Assembly: GCA_037176845.1 (NCBI GenBank)
Contig: JAYKXP010000062.1
Span: 248,001 to 312,000 of the forward strand
Direction of reading: 5' to 3'
Length of the DNA stretch: 64,000 bases
Source of the DNA: Paramarasmius palmivorus
Lineage: Eukaryota; Basidiomycota; Agaricomycetes; Agaricales; Marasmiaceae
Shown: positions 49,742-60,458 of the stretch, in pieces
How positions within the stretch are numbered: the stretch's first letter is position 1
How the letters are laid out: the number at the start of each line of letters is the position of its first letter
The notes under the pieces: generated by a model
The model's database searches: none
Told to the model about the DNA's origin: nothing
The model's input: only the letters and a program-made list of their open reading frames with translations
Made by a program: the position numbers and the translations under genes

Positions 49742-49779
49742 TCTCCGATCCCTTATACATGTCTATTGAACCGGTGCAT

Positions 49780-49960
49780 CCCCGGCTGAACTTCCATCAA
49801 GATCTATCCTTCCGCAATAATCTTCTTATCTTTTCCGCCTCGACAACCCAGTACATTATTGCCCCGTGTTTGTTCAACACGTTCTGGATGTTCGGAAAGA
49901 ATTGGGACATTTTTGTTGGCGAAACGACCATCTACAACAGGTAAGCACCACCTAAGCCGC
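49780..49960 (-). pseudogene. Small remnant of Gal80-like oxidoreductase
   Basis: The - strand can be read as FPNIQNVLNKHGAIMYWVVEAEK, matching LSVNIRNVLSEHGAGLFWVIDGEK of the intact gene, with FANKN in another frame upstream as in QFANKD. It is the left end of a block repeated at 58.8 kb. Confidence 0.6.
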
Positions 49961-51490
49961 TTCTTTCAGCGATTCTAGCATCTAACACTCATGAAGCATT
50001 TTTCTCACCTTCCCTCTAACGACTCTCACCAATGTCATATCAAACGAGCCGTCGCGCAACATATAGTCCGCCTAAGGGAGACTACCACCAATGGTAACCG
50101 ACGACTTATCGAACACCACCGGCCTTCCAGGCTCCAAAATGAACTCTGCTTCACCATCTTTTCATCGCCTAACCCCGATCCCCTTGGAACGAACTTCAAA
50201 ACAAACGAGCACAGCGACGTAGCGATTGGAGATTTAGGATCAGAGAGGTTACAAGCGCGCGTTGTTGACTGAGAAGATGGCGTTTCCGGTCAATCGTTTG
50301 CTAATATTCAAATGAGTGGTGCTGGCAGGTGCGTTGTTCTTTGATATGTAGGAGGAAACTTCCTTATTGACGTCTTTAGACGCTGCCAGCTGTCTGCACG
50401 AGTCCTCAAAATTGACCGGTGCACCGCAGAAACTTCGCCCCAGCACGCAATTTACTCATACATCCACCATATCAACCCTGGAAGTCTTTATCCTCACATT
50501 GGAACCGGAACAACGTGTAGAGTTTAGGGTACGTCCTCTCTTACACTATTCATTTCTATACTATCCAGCTAACTGCTATCCCAGCCCGCCATGCCGACTT
50601 GGGCTGCACAGGTACCTCAAGAACGCGTTAGACTGGGCGAAGACAGTGCGTAGCTGTGGTTAGTCCATCAAATTTACTCTTTTACTCACTATTCTATTCT
50701 GACGGTGCTTTACAGTTATCAAGCGTCGACAAAGAACCAGAATCGAGGAAACTTCAAAAGAGCCGGACGTCCAAGCTATTGGTTAGGTAAAGAGCGCTCT
50801 TTCTGCCCCGCTACTCTGTTGGTATCGCCGACCCAAGGAACGTCGAAAACGCTCGAAGAACGACTTTCATTCACCGATACAAGGATCGAGTAGCCTGAAA
50901 CAAGAGCTACCATGCCACCTCTCCTTGCATGAACGGGTCTGGTGCCAACTCGAAGAACGGCGCAGAACCCCGTTATTGGTGTCTCACTGAAGACAGCGGC
51001 GAAACCTGAGCTCAACTCGCGTGCGTGCTATTGTCCCTTCGCGTTTGTTTTGCCTGACCTAACGCACAGTCAATGCATTCCTGCGATGCGTCGATGCACT
51101 GCCTCGGCGGTTCCATACAAAGGATCTCGTGAAGGGGAGAGGATCAGTGATGGTTTGTGGGCCGGTACCTGTCTGCTTGTTACCCCGCGCTGTTCACCAG
51201 TGGTACTAGTAGTCAAAGCATAGATCTAGAAATTCATTGTATACCGATCAGTTTTAGGACATGAATGATACACAGATTTTGTGCTTGGCAAAAGAATCCA
51301 TATGATAGGTACTAAAAAGGCAGACTGTGCGGCAAAGATACAGGTACAGAGTTCGTGCTTGGTTTCCTCTATTATAGCTACGACAGTAAGGGGCGAGAAA
51401 CGAAATTGGACCAGCCATACCGAGAAGACAGTACCTAATCAACTTCCATCGCATTATCACAATGCGGCTCGTTCAGGAAGCTCCAGTCGT
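49780..51490. repeat. Duplicated block (copy of 58840-60500)
   Basis: Similar in the same orientation to 58840-60500: oxidoreductase remnant, then an unrecognised stretch, then sequence that lies just downstream of an MSLxG gene. At its right edge (51446-51490) are the last codons and stop of an MSLxG exon 10 (compare 60459-60500), so another family member once ended here. No functional gene is supported in the block. Confidence 0.6.
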
Positions 51491-51852
51491 CTTTCGCTAT
51501 TGAGCTGCTTGCAATTCTATCTCCTTTGCTCACCCTTCTTAGACCCGTTCCCTAGCTGTCAAGTTTGTCTTTGAATGGCTGGAGAATTGTTCGAGGGCGG
51601 TGGTGAGTTGCTTCATGTTGGAAGGCGGACTGTGCTGCTGGTTGCTTGAAGGCATTTCTACGCGAATGATTCGAGCGACCAGATATATAGGATGCCTTCG
51701 AGGCTGTATACAAGGTATATGGAAAGCCGAACAGGGTGACATGGAAGATTATCCTTTGTAGAAGGAGTAGAAGGTATGCATTATGCCGTGCAAAGCTGGT
51801 GCAAAGAATATGTCAGATTCAACACTGCATTGAGAAACTCAGAATCACCCGG

Positions 51853-54800
51853 TCACAGACACAAATTCAAACGAGGGTACAAAATCACCTCGTCGTCGTC
51901 GTCGTCGTCGGTGTTGCCTTCCGCCGCGTCTGAATCCTCACAAAGCAACTCGTCCGCGGTGATGTACTCATCCATGTCAGAGTTGGACCAATCTGCCGCA
52001 ATGTGCAAATCGTCAATTTTCGGCAGTGTGAGCATTCGAAATCAAGAACTGACCATCATCGTCGACCTCTTCGAGACACGATTTTCTATCTGTCACCTCT
52101 AGGGTCGTGTATCCAAGAGATGTAGCAAGCTCCGTCGATGTGGGTTCAGAACCTCGAGAACGATGGATCATCTCAAGGATGTCGTAGGCGTTGGAATCCC
52201 ACCAGTAATGGAACATTTCTATCACGCTCGTAAATGCCGGAAGCCCCAGATTCAGCCGTTCATGCTCCGACATCTCTTCGACTCCAGAAGAGTCGAACGA
52301 CCAGTAATACTTGGTATCTCTCAGCCAGGAATCCCATCGTTCTTCATCGTCGCATGGACGGGGAATTGGTCGGATGAAAAGGTAAATTGCTGTTTCTTCT
52401 GATATGTCCATGCATGTATGAGAGGTCTCATGATATTTGACACGTTCAAGAATGAGCCAAAACCGCGACATTGTACCTATCATGATTCTTTCAGTACTCT
52501 CAGTCGAAGAGGATCACAATGAAACTCACAACATCAGGAAAAACCTCACCTGTGACAACGTATGATCGAGCCTGATTTGTGCTGATTTGTGATGATCCAG
52601 GATGATATTCGGTGATATCAGCAAAAAACGTCATCAGCACAAATCAGCACAAATCAGAAATTGTCAACAAGTCCTTAAGATCGTCAGCTACCATCAACAA
52701 AAATCAGCATTAATCACGGCGAATCATGGCGAATCAGAGGAACGTCGACCACTCAGTGCTCAGTTGGCTGCTTATCAAATATTTCTGGGATTCAATTCGT
52801 TTAACAAAAGCAACCATCTTATTGTGCACTACGTACTGGTATAATACATGGGCAAAGAATAATTGACGTCTACGTCTACTCTACGTTATCATACCCGAGC
52901 CAACCTTCCAGGCTCCTTCTACAGATCGACGGGAGTATGTTTTGCCTAATACTAGTGTGTGTTACACACCCCCAAGTGAGTTCTGAAGAAAGGGTGTTTA
53001 TGGGGAATCTCCGAGAGGCACGGCTAGAGACGTGAATCAACAAATCGTTTGTCGTTGAGATGTTGAATGCTCACCTTCAACGTGCCTTTCCTACTCCCAA
53101 TCAGCACCTGCAAAGTTATCCGGAATATAATGGTTGAGGAGGGTAGCCTAGGGATATCATGTTAAGCCCGAGGTAACTCAAGACGAAATGAACTGTCGCC
53201 TACCTGTTGTGATACGGGCGACATTGATCACCCGGGGCGAGGCCTCGCTCCCTCAACCATCCTATGCGGGCCTACTGACGATGATAACGCTCCATAAAAA
53301 AAGGAACCTGGAAATGCCAAATCAATTAGTGATGAATGGGTTTAATATTGACCAGGGAAAGTAACCTACAGCTGCGTTGGAAGGTGCACCGGGTGTTGTC
53401 GATGATTACTTGACTTACATAGAGTTGGATTGAGAGGGCACATGAGTGGCTTGGGGTCGATGGAAGAAACGCGAAGAAAACGAGAAGAAATTAACCCAAA
53501 AAAAAACCCGGGTGAGAACTGGATGGTTGATTTCGATGGATCGGCACTTTCCGTGAAACTGTACAGTTGCAAAATAAGGTTTTGATGAATCTCTCGTGCT
53601 GTTTACAAATGTCAAGTTGAGGGCCGGCTTTTGTTCAACTTGATGCATTGAAGTTTCCGGCGTGGGGCTCCCACTGTACTTATTACAGGCTGGGACAGGC
53701 AACTCTTGGGTAACTCTGGCTTGTTCCAGGATTGTAAATCGTTAGATTAATCTCATTTTTTGCCTCAGGTCCGAACAAAAGTGTCGCATCTAGCGAAGCT
53801 AGGTATTCGGGGTATCAATATTTATCGCCCACCGTCCTTGACAAAGGTCGACGAATGTCATCAAATATCAGCACCTGTCAGCACTCGTCATCAAAGAGTC
53901 ACAAGGGATTATAGGGAATCATACGGTTCGACTAACATCACACGAAATCAGCGCTAATCAACGTTACTCGGCGAAAATCACAGGAGAGGTTTTTCCTGAT
54001 GAATATTCCCCCCATTTATCCTCTCCAATCCCAAGCTGGCTAAAAACACCATGCGCCTGTGATAGCCAGGAATCCACAAAGTCCACCAATGATTCCAAGG
54101 GCCGCAAGTCACAACACAGCTCAAGCGACTCTAGACCTCCTATATCCGATGGTCTCAACGTGAACCTGGGTTTCCAATCAGCTGAAATATCCCCTTTGTC
54201 ACCATCCAGACACACCTCACGGATCCATCGTCCATTGAAAACGCACTTCCTTGCAGAACATCTGGGATGATGGAAATCCTTTCCCAAAATTCGTAATACC
54301 ATATTTCCCTGTCTTCCGGGTATCGAGCGACAAACTCCAGAGAGGTTCGGTGGTAAACCGTGCCAGGGAGAGATGATAGAATTGATTTTGCATCTTCGCC
54401 ATTTGGATAATTGATGTGTGCTTGGTTGGAATAGCAGATGCTTCGAATGATGTCGGTTATTGAGAGCATTCCATTCAGGTATTCGAAAAGAACGTTGGCA
54501 TCGCTGTATGTATGGAGTGTCAAGGAAGGACGACCTCGATTGAGTACAGCACTAGATATATCGGCGAGTTCGTAGTTAATGTTGTTAGAATACCGGACAA
54601 AGGGCCCTTTGCGCAGATAACCGGATACCGGGTCAAGCCAAAGTTCCTGAGACGACTAGAGGTTCGAGGCATTAGTTATAGATAAGGAGTCGATATAGAG
54701 CGACGTGCTATTGTATAATCTAAGCCTTGTACTGCGACTGCCTGTGAACAAGGAACGGTCAATGCAAACAGGAGCGGAGTATATAGTCTGAACGTACTTG

Positions 54801-55504
54801 GTAGGAAAAATAGGTAAACAAGACTGGCGAGAAATTGTTTCGTTCCCAGATATGAGATACAGGTACAAGCGCTACAAAAACTTCAACTTGAGGAAAGGCT
54901 ATTGTAGCGACATTGTGGGTTGGACTTACCGTCATAGAACACTAGTGCAGGCAGTGAGTTGATGTTGCTGTAACCAAAAAGCTGAAGGGACTCGGTATTT
55001 CTGGAATAGTGTCAGCAGATTTCCAATACTTGCGGTATGTATCACTCACTTGATGGCGGAGAAGATATCAAAGTCAAGTGTCCATGCCTGTACCGGTATA
55101 TGGATTAGCAACAACATTAGTTGGACCAGGGATATCCTTACCTTGGCGGCGTCCCGACCACTGTATTGAACATGTAAGAACTCTTCTTCCTTGTCTTCGT
55201 CGCGGATCCTAGCAACACATATAGTTCGATAGGCTTTCAGGTTCCTCCAGAGTTTCCCATTTCTCCACACTTCGCTTTCGTCAATCTTTCGCTTGAGATA
55301 TACCTTCCCTGTCGAAATCTCTTGATACTAAACACATATTAGTAAAAACAGTAAGTTGTTCATCAGGCAAAATACCTCATCCAAAACAGTCCTAAGCTTT
55401 TCTTTGCGATGCGAACATTGCACTATATTGACCTGGTCCCTGCCAATAGACGAAAAGGTTCCGCCTTCGATATTAAAACGGTTGGATCCTTGGAAAAGCG
55501 ACAT
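51853..55504 (-). pseudogene. MSLxG-family gene split by a transposon at the exon 8 border (copies F and E)
   Basis: Exons 1-8 are 55376-55504, 55142-55327, 55050-55087, 54930-55000, 54798-54871, 54709-54741, 54216-54655 and 54002-54165. Exons 9-10 are 52054-52476 and 51853-51992. All have the family lengths and are open; together they would give 565 residues. Between the last base of exon 8 and its GTGAGT donor sits the 1470-bp element 52532-54001. Translation of exon 8 runs into the element and stops after about a dozen residues. The N-terminus, MSLFQGSNRFNIEGGTFSSIG, is the most divergent. Intron 6 has a GC donor (54708). Exon 10 has a run of six Asp from a GTC microsatellite at 51889-51909. 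Unless the element is removed or spliced out, the gene yields a truncated protein. Confidence 0.82.
52532..54001. mobile_element. Non-autonomous DNA element with 24-base inverted termini
   Basis: The ends are CATCAGGAAAAACCTC[A/T]CCTGTGA in inverted orientation (52532-52555 and 53978-54001), matching at 23 of 24 bases. Comparison with the uninterrupted copies shows a 2-base AA duplication at the site. Both subterminal regions are packed with AATCAGC / GCTGATT / CATCA motifs (52570-52740 and 53850-53970). There is no transposase-like frame in its 1470 bp. The superfamily is not assigned; 2-bp AA duplications fit none of the common groups cleanly. Confidence 0.8.
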
Positions 55505-55681
55505 GACAGGAGGTGATAGGGAAGTGAGGAAGAGCGAGGAAAGAAAATAGACACTATATGTGTTTTCTGAAGCATCTTCCCCACGAGAGTACGGAAGAAG
55601 CCATTGCACACATAGGAATTGACAGAACCCTATCACTTCTAACGGTCATGTGTACCAAAGCAATACAATATGACTACACCT

Positions 55682-55730
55682 AGGCTCTCGCTGACAGCAC
55701 GGACAGCGCTAACGCTGAAATACGCGATGG
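55682..55730 (-). promoter_or_regulatory. Conserved upstream box of split MSLxG gene
   Basis: A variant of the family box (GCACGGACAGCGCTAACGCT, one base different) lies about 190 bases before the ATG at 55504, followed by TACGCG as in the other copies. Confidence 0.5.
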
Positions 55731-55839
55731 GGTCACCAACTCTCTAGAACCACTCTTTCCGTATTCCAATCATGTGTGTCCTTTCACGACGGCATTGATA
55801 CCTCGCCAACATACGCCTCAGTCGTAGTCCACGCCGTAG

Positions 55840-56740
55840 AGCAGTCATAGTGGGTTGTACGTGCTTTGAGGGTCCCCGTATCCTCTCCTGGTCAGCACAC
55901 GTAAGTGGTGCATTGAATTCTGGGCTGTGGTGATAGCCATCCAGGTACGGAGATGGAGTTGCGGTTTCGGAAAGATACGAGGAATGTATTGGTTGACTAG
56001 ATGGCCTATAACAGACATGATGGACCCGAAGAGGTAATGGAGAACATCGATGAGGTGACCTCCGTCAATGTCGAGCATGGTAGCGCCGTTGGAGGGGCCT
56101 GCGGCGTAGTTGAAGAATTCGAAGGCGGTGGGGCCTCGAGTGCCGGAGTAGCAGAAGGAGACGATCTGGGGGTGGTTGTTAGTTGACGGTAGGCTTTGTG
56201 GGGTGAGGATAAGTACCAAGAAAGTGCCGAGGACGCGTCCCAGGACACCGGATTCGAGGATTTCCTGACCTAGACATCGATGTCAGTTTCGGAGGATGGT
56301 GGTAAGGACGAAGGCTGGCCTTTCAGACATCGAGTCTGGAACCCAACCAATGTTCTGACACCATTTTTCTTTGCAGCTTCCACAATCTTGGCTGTACCAG
56401 CCAATTGACTTCCGGCCAGCCACTCAATAAAGAGGTCTTTCTTCGCTCCAAGAACTGGGTAGAGCAGCATCGAAATGTGTGGGAGTTCGCACAGAGATGT
56501 CCAACGTGTCGACGTTGGGATTGTTGGCGATTTGTCCAGAGGTTCCATGGTAAGCCCTCACGCTACTGGATGTGAGCATGCTGTACTCTGCAGCGCTAGC
56601 GTTCGCAGAAGTGGTATTGGTGGTTAAGATGGCGGTCAAAGTGTATTTGGAAGAGTCGTTCCTCGAAGAGTTTGAGCGAGGGTGGTAGCTATCCAACCGC
56701 TTGCGGAGAGACCAACGAATCCGAGTCGAATGGGAGACAT
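55840..56740 (-). pseudogene. Nearly full-length decayed Gal80-like oxidoreductase
   Basis: It begins MSPIRLGFVGLSASGWIATTLAQ at 56740, then loses frame. The reading continues in other frames with LTAILTTNTTSANASA, AYHGTSGQIANNPNVD, FIEWLAGSQLAGTAKIVEAA, and after an intron SFCYSGTRGPTAFEFF and MLDIDGGHLIDVLHYLFG. The EWP motif is changed to EWL. At least two frame shifts and loss of the C-terminal domain make it a pseudogene. It is the best preserved of the decayed copies. Confidence 0.85.
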
Positions 56741-56997
56741 TTCAGTAATGAGTTCGATGAAGTTCAATGAGTTGATTTATTTCATCGAGTGCAGAGGCTA
56801 ACCGACCAGGTCTCCCTGTTTCTTTTTGTAAATTTATAATACCAGCTTACAATGACCCGAAATCCGAGGTATACGTCGACCGAGACATAGGTATATATTA
56901 TAGCATATTGAGTGGTGAAGCACTTCGACAAGAAAAACGTCAACTGGAGGAGAAAGGAAATCAACGAAAGCGTACATTTCGGATGTTGCAATCTTTC

Positions 56998-57258
56998 CTA
57001 AGCTTGAACTTGATGAAGGATGTCCATGATATCGATGGTGGTGGTGGAAAGCGAGAACGAGCGAGTTGCGCTTACCGGTCCGGAGTCTGGCTTTCTCTTC
57101 TCTTCCACGATGACCCCTTCAACCACCGGGCATTTTTCGACGTTTTCGATCTCGGAGCACCTTGGACAGGCTTTTTTCAGTACCCCTCTCAGAGGATATT
57201 CCTGTTTACGGGATACCGACCTACGATTTCTCGTACATGAAGAACGAAGGACAGCCAA
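56998..57258 (-). pseudogene. Unrecognised fragment shared with 29648-29842
   Basis: Encodes RCSEIENVEKCPVVEGVIVEEKR in a frame open from 57258 to 56998. The same piece, diverged, follows the oxidoreductase remnant at 28851. The parent gene is unknown. Confidence 0.4.
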
Positions 57259-57259
57259 G

Positions 57260-58835
57260 TCGACACCAAAAGTCGAGATGTTTTGGAGGATAATCGCCCG
57301 ACACGGCGTTTGGAAGTTGGGCTATAGAGCATTTTGGTTGTTGGGATACGTGGGTAGGATAGGAAGGGAGTGGTTGGTTTGGCTGGAGAATGGAGGAGTG
57401 AAAAACGGTACACTACTCATTCAAGCCTGGGCCTGAAGGTGTGTTCTCTGTCGCGATTCTCCTGGTCGTTGCTAATCTCAGTGCTTGATCGTAGATTGTA
57501 TTTGAGGAACTCGTAGCACATCCAGCACGGGATGCGCCGTTATTTGAAACCTGGGACTTCAAACACCCAACAACCTCTGGTCTTGGAAGAAAATGTGGTA
57601 CACCCTCGTCATCACTGTGCGTGAAAGCCATATCGATACCACGGGTATGTCCACTCACTCCCTTCCAGATTCTGGCGCTGATTTCTTCTTCTCGATAGTT
57701 CAACTTTTTTTTTCTTTACCTCTGACTGCTACGCTCCCAGCTGTTCTATCCAGACAGCAGCAGATCTACCCTCAATGGAGCAAACGGCAGGCGAATGGCC
57801 GTAGATGCTACTCCGAAGCATGGAGGTGAAGATGGGCTTAACTAGGACAGGTTGTAGACTCGCAGTGCGCCAAGTCGATGGGGGTAACGGTATGCTCGTA
57901 GTCAAGGTACATTTTCATAAGCTCTAACGCTGTAATTCAGGTATCATTCATGTATGTGTTACTTTGGCACGACAGGAAGATCCAGGGTGCGAGTTCCCCC
58001 AGATCTTCTCCATCGTGGTTGTTCATAAGGGTGTCTTTTATTCAACAGCGCGGTGAACGGACAACTGTTTTTGTAGCCACGTATCACTGTTGGCCTGCGA
58101 TAGAATCTTCGCAATCTAGTTGAAGCTCGGGCTTGGAATCTGTTCTCGCGGTCGCTGCTACAGACGGTCAGTATCTCTACTTGGGGTTCATCCTTCTCCG
58201 AGTCTTACTCTGATGGTAGAAGTGTAATGCTTTTATAAGCTCGGAGGAACCCCAACTAATGAAAGAACATGACGCCGAGGTTGAGCAACTTGGTCAGAGG
58301 CATGTACTCTGTCTCGTGGAGTGATGTATCTGTGGCATACTGACGAAGCTTCCTTGCAAGGTCCATGAATTCCTTTGGGTTCGACACCAAAATTCCTGCT
58401 ATGATGTGCTATATCTTAAGGCTCTCGGACATATCATTCTCTCAAGCTCCTAATTCTACGACACTGTATTTATCATAAACAGCAGTTGATCATCTCGGAA
58501 CTGGTCATCGTGCCGCCACGAAACTGGCCGGGTCTTGAGCGGGATATGTGAGCAGCTGCATGTAAGGGATATTTGCATGAGCAGGAGGATGACACGTTTG
58601 TTCTATGATAATAGAAACAGCGTTCAACGTCTCGATGAAGACAATACTGTACCTTGATTGCATCATATGTACTTTTTTTTTGCTCCAATCCCAACGATAC
58701 GTATTAGCTCGTGTGCGGAAGGTATTCAAAGTCGACGGATGGTAGCAAATGATGTTTGTCGCTGGATAGCCTGAACTCTGGAAGGTTGATCCTCCTTGGT
58801 TACTTGCGAGAATGCCTTGAAGAGCAACGCATCAT
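57260..58835. other. Intergenic region, no gene recognised
   Basis: Short open frames only, none with recognisable domains or convincing exon structure. Confidence 0.45.
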
Positions 58836-58839
58836 CAAC

Positions 58840-59280
58840 GCAATTTTCCCAATTCCCCACGCACCCGGGCCTCTCCTCTTATCCCAAATTGCAATCTCTT
58901 GTCCCTCGAACCACATCTCCGGCTGAACATCTCTGAACGCTCCGAGAAAGCCGTCCCTTCATCTGTTCCGACATGCGCCTCTCGTCCGTAGTCGCTCCGA
59001 CACCAATCCCTCGTCCATTGAACCCCTTCCCCGGCCGAACCCCTGTAACATCTGTCCCTCCGCGGTAATTTTCCGCCTATGTTCATTGAGCACATCCTGG
59101 GTGTTCGGAAAAAATTGGGCCATTCTCTGCGGTCTGCTCCACTAGGCGGTTTCAACAGCTCCCTTTCAACGACCTTCACGAGCAATGGCAATCCTAGCGG
59201 TGCCCACATATTCGGCCTTTTTCTCGGCCAAACGTCTGGGTCCTCCAAAAACATCGAACAGCCTATGGCCACAACGACAT
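58840..59280 (-). pseudogene. Remnant of Gal80-like oxidoreductase, C-terminal part
   Basis: The - strand reading FFPNTQDVLNEH and VQPEMWFEGQEIAIWD correspond to SVNIRNVLSEH and AQPEVWLNGEKVDVVT of the intact gene. Frame shifts and stops separate them. Confidence 0.6.
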
Positions 59281-60458
59281 AGGAAATAGAGAGTTGGGAT
59301 GGTAAATGGAGAGGGTATGAAAGTGCATTGTCCGCTGAAAGGATGGTGTTTCCCAGTCGTCAACTAGGTGCTTTTGGGTGCGTCTTTCGCCGTTAATAAT
59401 TAGGACGAAACTCACCTTATTCTTTAATTCAGAAACTGTCAGCTGTCTACGTCCTTGATAGTGGCCTCAGCGCTCAACGTTGACTGATCTATTACGACCC
59501 GATTCATCGTTTCCGTATGTCCACCACCTCCAGAAACTCGTAGAATCGTTTATAACTTGGATCTTACAGGTACCGAAAAACACTCGGAATCTAGGATACG
59601 CTCTCGCACACGATATTCACCGGCTCTGTTCTGCACAACTACGATTCTAGTTCTAGGCTGCAATGGGGTCCCCAGAACCCACCGGGCTTCTGGAGCTTGA
59701 GGGCATCTAGCCATGGTGAGTCTATCGGACATCACACTTCCTCACAGGTCTCACCACGTTTTACAGCTATCAAAATCGATCGTCTACGTCGACGCAGAAC
59801 TTCAGTACTGGGACGACCAGACCTCTGAGCTCATCAATCAGGAACACTAACTGTGAACTCCACACTGCGCTGCTCCGCCGTCGGTATCACCAGTCCAAGC
59901 CAAGCCCAAGAAAGAATGTTCGGAGAATAGCCTCCGCTCACCGCTATCACGAGCAGCCTGGAACACAAGCTACCGATCTTTGGCTTCCTTACATGAACGA
60001 TTACAGGACTAGGGGACAGGTAGGAGGGAGCGAACCTTGTATGTGGAAACCAGCTCGTGTATGTGCCCTTGCTCTTTCATTCGCATACTGTCTGACCTGA
60101 CGCGTAGTGTATACATTCCTGGGATGGGTCAACACCTTTGGCGTCACCATATAGAGTATCTCGGAAAGGGGTGGAGGTCACTCATCGATCATGGACTAGT
60201 ACCTGTGTGCTCATGGGGCATCTCGCGTTGTTCACCAGCGGCACCGATAGTCCATTGTCATATTTGAGAATGTGTATACCAGCCAAGATATAAATGATAC
60301 ATATAATTTGTGATTATCAAAAGAATTCATAACATAGGTACTAAGAAGGCGAGGTATCATGTATGCAGCAGGTAGCACCGCGGAGCTCGTACTTGGTTTT
60401 GTTTGTTGTACCTAAAGAATGGGCAAGATAGAAAGTTGAAGCAACGCTTGAACCAGGC
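59281..60458. repeat. Second copy of the 49.8-51.5 kb block
   Basis: Similar to 50000-51450 in the same orientation, for example TGTTCACCAG at 51189 and 60228, and GGTACTAA followed by AAGGC at 51308 and 60337. It lies directly downstream of the intact MSLxG gene at 60459. I do not recognise the original content of 59440-60270. Confidence 0.55.

Noticed and set aside
52532..54001. Assigning the split-gene element to Tc1/mariner or piggyBac
   Set aside because: The duplicated bases are AA, not TA or TTAA, and no transposase is present to decide.
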